Assembly: GCA_902773305.1 (NCBI GenBank)
Contig: CACYEB010000143.1
Span: forward strand, 1 to 15,023
Direction of reading: 5' to 3'
DNA length: 15,023 bases
From: an uncultured Bacteroidia bacterium
Lineage (GTDB): Bacteria; Bacteroidota; Bacteroidia; Bacteroidales; UBA932
The translations under genes and the position numbers were made by a program. Shown one piece after another: positions 13,596 through 15,023 of this stretch (within the stretch, counting starts at the first letter, position 1; every line of letters begins with the position of its first letter). The notes beneath the pieces were generated by a model that was not told the origin of the DNA, made no database searches, and saw only the letters and a list, made by a program, of their open reading frames with translations.

Positions 13596-14222
13596 TTATT
13601 TCGCTATGACCACAACTTTTTTGGTTTCAAACCAATCCTCCTTGAAAAACAGACTTATATCGCTGATCATCACCTTTTTGGGATCAAGGATGCGACGTGC
13701 CGAGCAGACATCCAGTTCGTGTTCTACGTCACCCCCTTTGAGACAGATGATTCCCTTGGAGTATTTGCCCCTCACCCAGGGAAGGAACCTCTCCATCGAG
13801 GTCACGGCGCGGGAGACCACCCAGTCAAAGGGACCTTCCAGCGATTCGGCCCTGGCGTTCACACAAGTGACATTCTCCAGATTGAGAGCTTCGGCCACAG
13901 CGCTTGCCACCTTGATTTTCTTGCCTATCGAGTCGCAAAGGGTGAACTTATTTCCGGGGTAAAAGATTGCCAGCGGAATTCCGGGGAAACCGCCGCCGGT
14001 GCCCACGTCCAGAAAGGTCTGTCCGGCAGGGGCGAGGGATGAATCAAATGCGGCGGAAATGGCCAGGGAGTGCAGCACGTGATGAAGGTAGAAGCACTCC
14101 ATATCCTTGCGTGAAATAACGTTAATCTTGGAGTTCCAGTCGGCATACAGGGACTGCAGCGCAGCAAACCGTTCGCGCCTACAGTCGTCCAGACCGGGAA
14201 AATATTTCAGCAGTTCTTCCAT
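13596..14222 (-). CDS. rsmG: 16S rRNA (guanine-N7) methyltransferase RsmG (GidB)
   Basis: A 208-residue S-adenosylmethionine-dependent methyltransferase that modifies G527 (E. coli numbering) in the 530 loop of 16S rRNA. Loss of this enzyme is known to give low-level streptomycin resistance. The SAM-binding motif LDVGTGGGFPGIPLAI lies at 71-86, an acidic residue for the SAM ribose at Asp97, and the family signature SRAV at 137-140, with LKGG at 161-164. The length is normal. The ATG directly follows the polA stop (TAGATG), so it is translated as part of the polA unit. The N-terminus MEELLKYFPGLDD fits the family, supporting this start. Confidence 0.96.
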   Translation of the reverse strand: MEELLKYFPGLDDCRRERFAALQSLYADWNSKINVISRKDMECFYLHHVLHSLAISAAFDSSLAPAGQTFLDVGTGGGFPGIPLAIFYPGNKFTLCDSIGKKIKVASAVAEALNLENVTCVNARAESLEGPFDWVVSRAVTSMERFLPWVRGKYSKGIICLKGGDVEHELDVCSARRILDPKKVMISDISLFFKEDWFETKKVVVIAK

Positions 14223-15023
14223 CTAGTGTGCCTCCAGCCAGTTCTTGCCGGCGTTGCAGTCCACTACTACGGGGACGGCCAGCTTGCAGACGTTCTGCAT
14301 CTGTTCGACTACCATCCTCATAAGAGCCTTCCGCTCGTCCTCATAGACATCAAACAGCAGTTCGTCGTGAATCTGCAGCACCATACGGCTGCGGTACCCG
14401 TCTTCTTTGAGACGTCTGTCAACGGCTATCATGGCAAGTTTGATGATATCTGCGCTGCTCCCCTGGATAGGGGCGTTGACCGCATTCCGCTCAGCAAGGC
14501 TGCGTACCGTGAAATTTTTGGAATTGATGTCGGGAAGGTAGCGCCGCCGGCCGAACAGGGTTTCCACGTAACCCTTTTCTCGGGCTTGCGCGATGACGGA
14601 GTCTATGTAGGTACGGATGCCGGGGAATGTGCGGTAGTAGTCTTCTATCAGGTTTTTGGCATCGGTACGGGGAATACCCAGCCGCTGTGCCAGGCCGAAC
14701 GATGAGATGCCGTACATTATGCCGAAATTGGCAGTCTTGGCCTGTCGGCGCTGGTCTTTGGTGACTTCGGCAACAGGCACTCTGAAAATCTTGGCGGCGG
14801 TGGCGGCGTGGATGTCGTCGCCTGTGGCGAAGTCGGCAACCAGCGAAGGGTCGCCGGACAGGTGCGCCATAATACGGAGCTCTATCTGGGAGTAATCGGC
14901 CGCCACAATCCAGTCTGCCCCTGGTACAAAGGCGCGACGGATCTCCTGTCCCAGCGAGGTCCTTACCGGAATATTCTGGAGATTGGGCCTGACGCTGGAG
15001 AGCCGCCCGGTAGCGGTAAGCGC
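14223..15023 (-). CDS. polA: DNA polymerase I, C-terminal polymerase domain (5' end outside the window)
   Basis: The last 266 residues of DNA polymerase I; the frame is open to the window edge, so the true start lies to the right. It carries the family A polymerase core: TGRLSSVRPNLQNIPVR, motif A DYSQIELR (first catalytic Asp), the O-helix motif B RRQAKTANFGIMYG with the Phe that favours ribose discrimination as in E. coli (Phe762), and motif C QIHDE (second catalytic Asp). All key residues are intact. The enzyme fills gaps and replaces Okazaki primers. A GTG lies inside motif A but is not a start. The 5'-nuclease and exonuclease domains cannot be judged here. rsmG follows with no gap. Confidence 0.97.
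   Translation of the reverse strand, partial: ALTATGRLSSVRPNLQNIPVRTSLGQEIRRAFVPGADWIVAADYSQIELRIMAHLSGDPSLVADFATGDDIHAATAAKIFRVPVAEVTKDQRRQAKTANFGIMYGISSFGLAQRLGIPRTDAKNLIEDYYRTFPGIRTYIDSVIAQAREKGYVETLFGRRRYLPDINSKNFTVRSLAERNAVNAPIQGSSADIIKLAMIAVDRRLKEDGYRSRMVLQIHDELLFDVYEDERKALMRMVVEQMQNVCKLAVPVVVDCNAGKNWLEAH

Noticed and set aside
1..15023. Search for CRISPR arrays, tRNA/rRNA genes, IS elements and attachment sites
   Set aside because: No regularly spaced repeats, cloverleaf, transposase-like protein or terminal inverted repeats were found; intergenic space is minimal.

Overview
The window looks like chromosomal DNA of a Bacteroidota (Bacteroidales-like) bacterium. Its promoters match the Bacteroidota pattern (TTG/TTTG, a spacer of about 18-20 nt, then TAnnTTTG) instead of -35/-10 boxes. 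Shine-Dalgarno sites are weak or absent. The stand-alone three-PASTA membrane protein and the polA-rsmG-rpmH-PASTA-rluD order also fit. Coding DNA is GC-rich and the few intergenic gaps are AT-rich. No IS element, CRISPR array, tRNA or rRNA was seen.

Left part (1-7071): the C-terminal end of an unidentified aromatic-rich protein on + (1-166) meets, tail to tail, a tight leftward run of six genes. In transcription order these are an archaeal-type P-loop ATPase with a winged-helix tail, a CobB-like class III sirtuin, an MFS transporter, a small Ser/Asn-rich lipoprotein, and two tandem paralogous lipoproteins with a predicted (alpha/alpha)6 glycosidase-like fold. Every junction is 24 nt or less, so the run could be one transcript from a promoter at about 7096-7127. 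Functionally it splits into two modules: ATPase-sirtuin, and transporter-lipoprotein-hydrolases (probable uptake and trimming of a glycan or glycoside, without SusC/SusD).

Middle part (7072-11443): overlapping divergent promoters separate that run from rplU-rpmA (ribosomal proteins bL21 and bL27). rplU-rpmA has a structured leader and an intrinsic terminator whose T-tract contains the stop codon of the facing gene. Facing it is a leftward trio: zinc-ribbon protein, GNAT acetyltransferase, and AlkD-type DNA glycosylase. Divergent from the trio are serS and ruvC, joined with no gap (TAA then ATG).

Right part (11440-15023): leftward housekeeping genes polA (5' end outside the window), rsmG, rpmH (only 50 codons), a PASTA-domain protein, and an RluD-type pseudouridine synthase whose stop codon overlaps that of ruvC. 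A bidirectional-looking terminator separates rpmH from the PASTA gene, which seems to start almost leaderless from its own TATCTTTG box.

Most of the window is ordinary core genome. The stretches most worth a second look are the ATPase (Walker B acidic pair changed to Lys-Glu) translationally coupled to the sirtuin, the undescribed lipoprotein/transporter module, and the rplU leader with its interleaved divergent promoters. No convincing new defence or mobile system was found.
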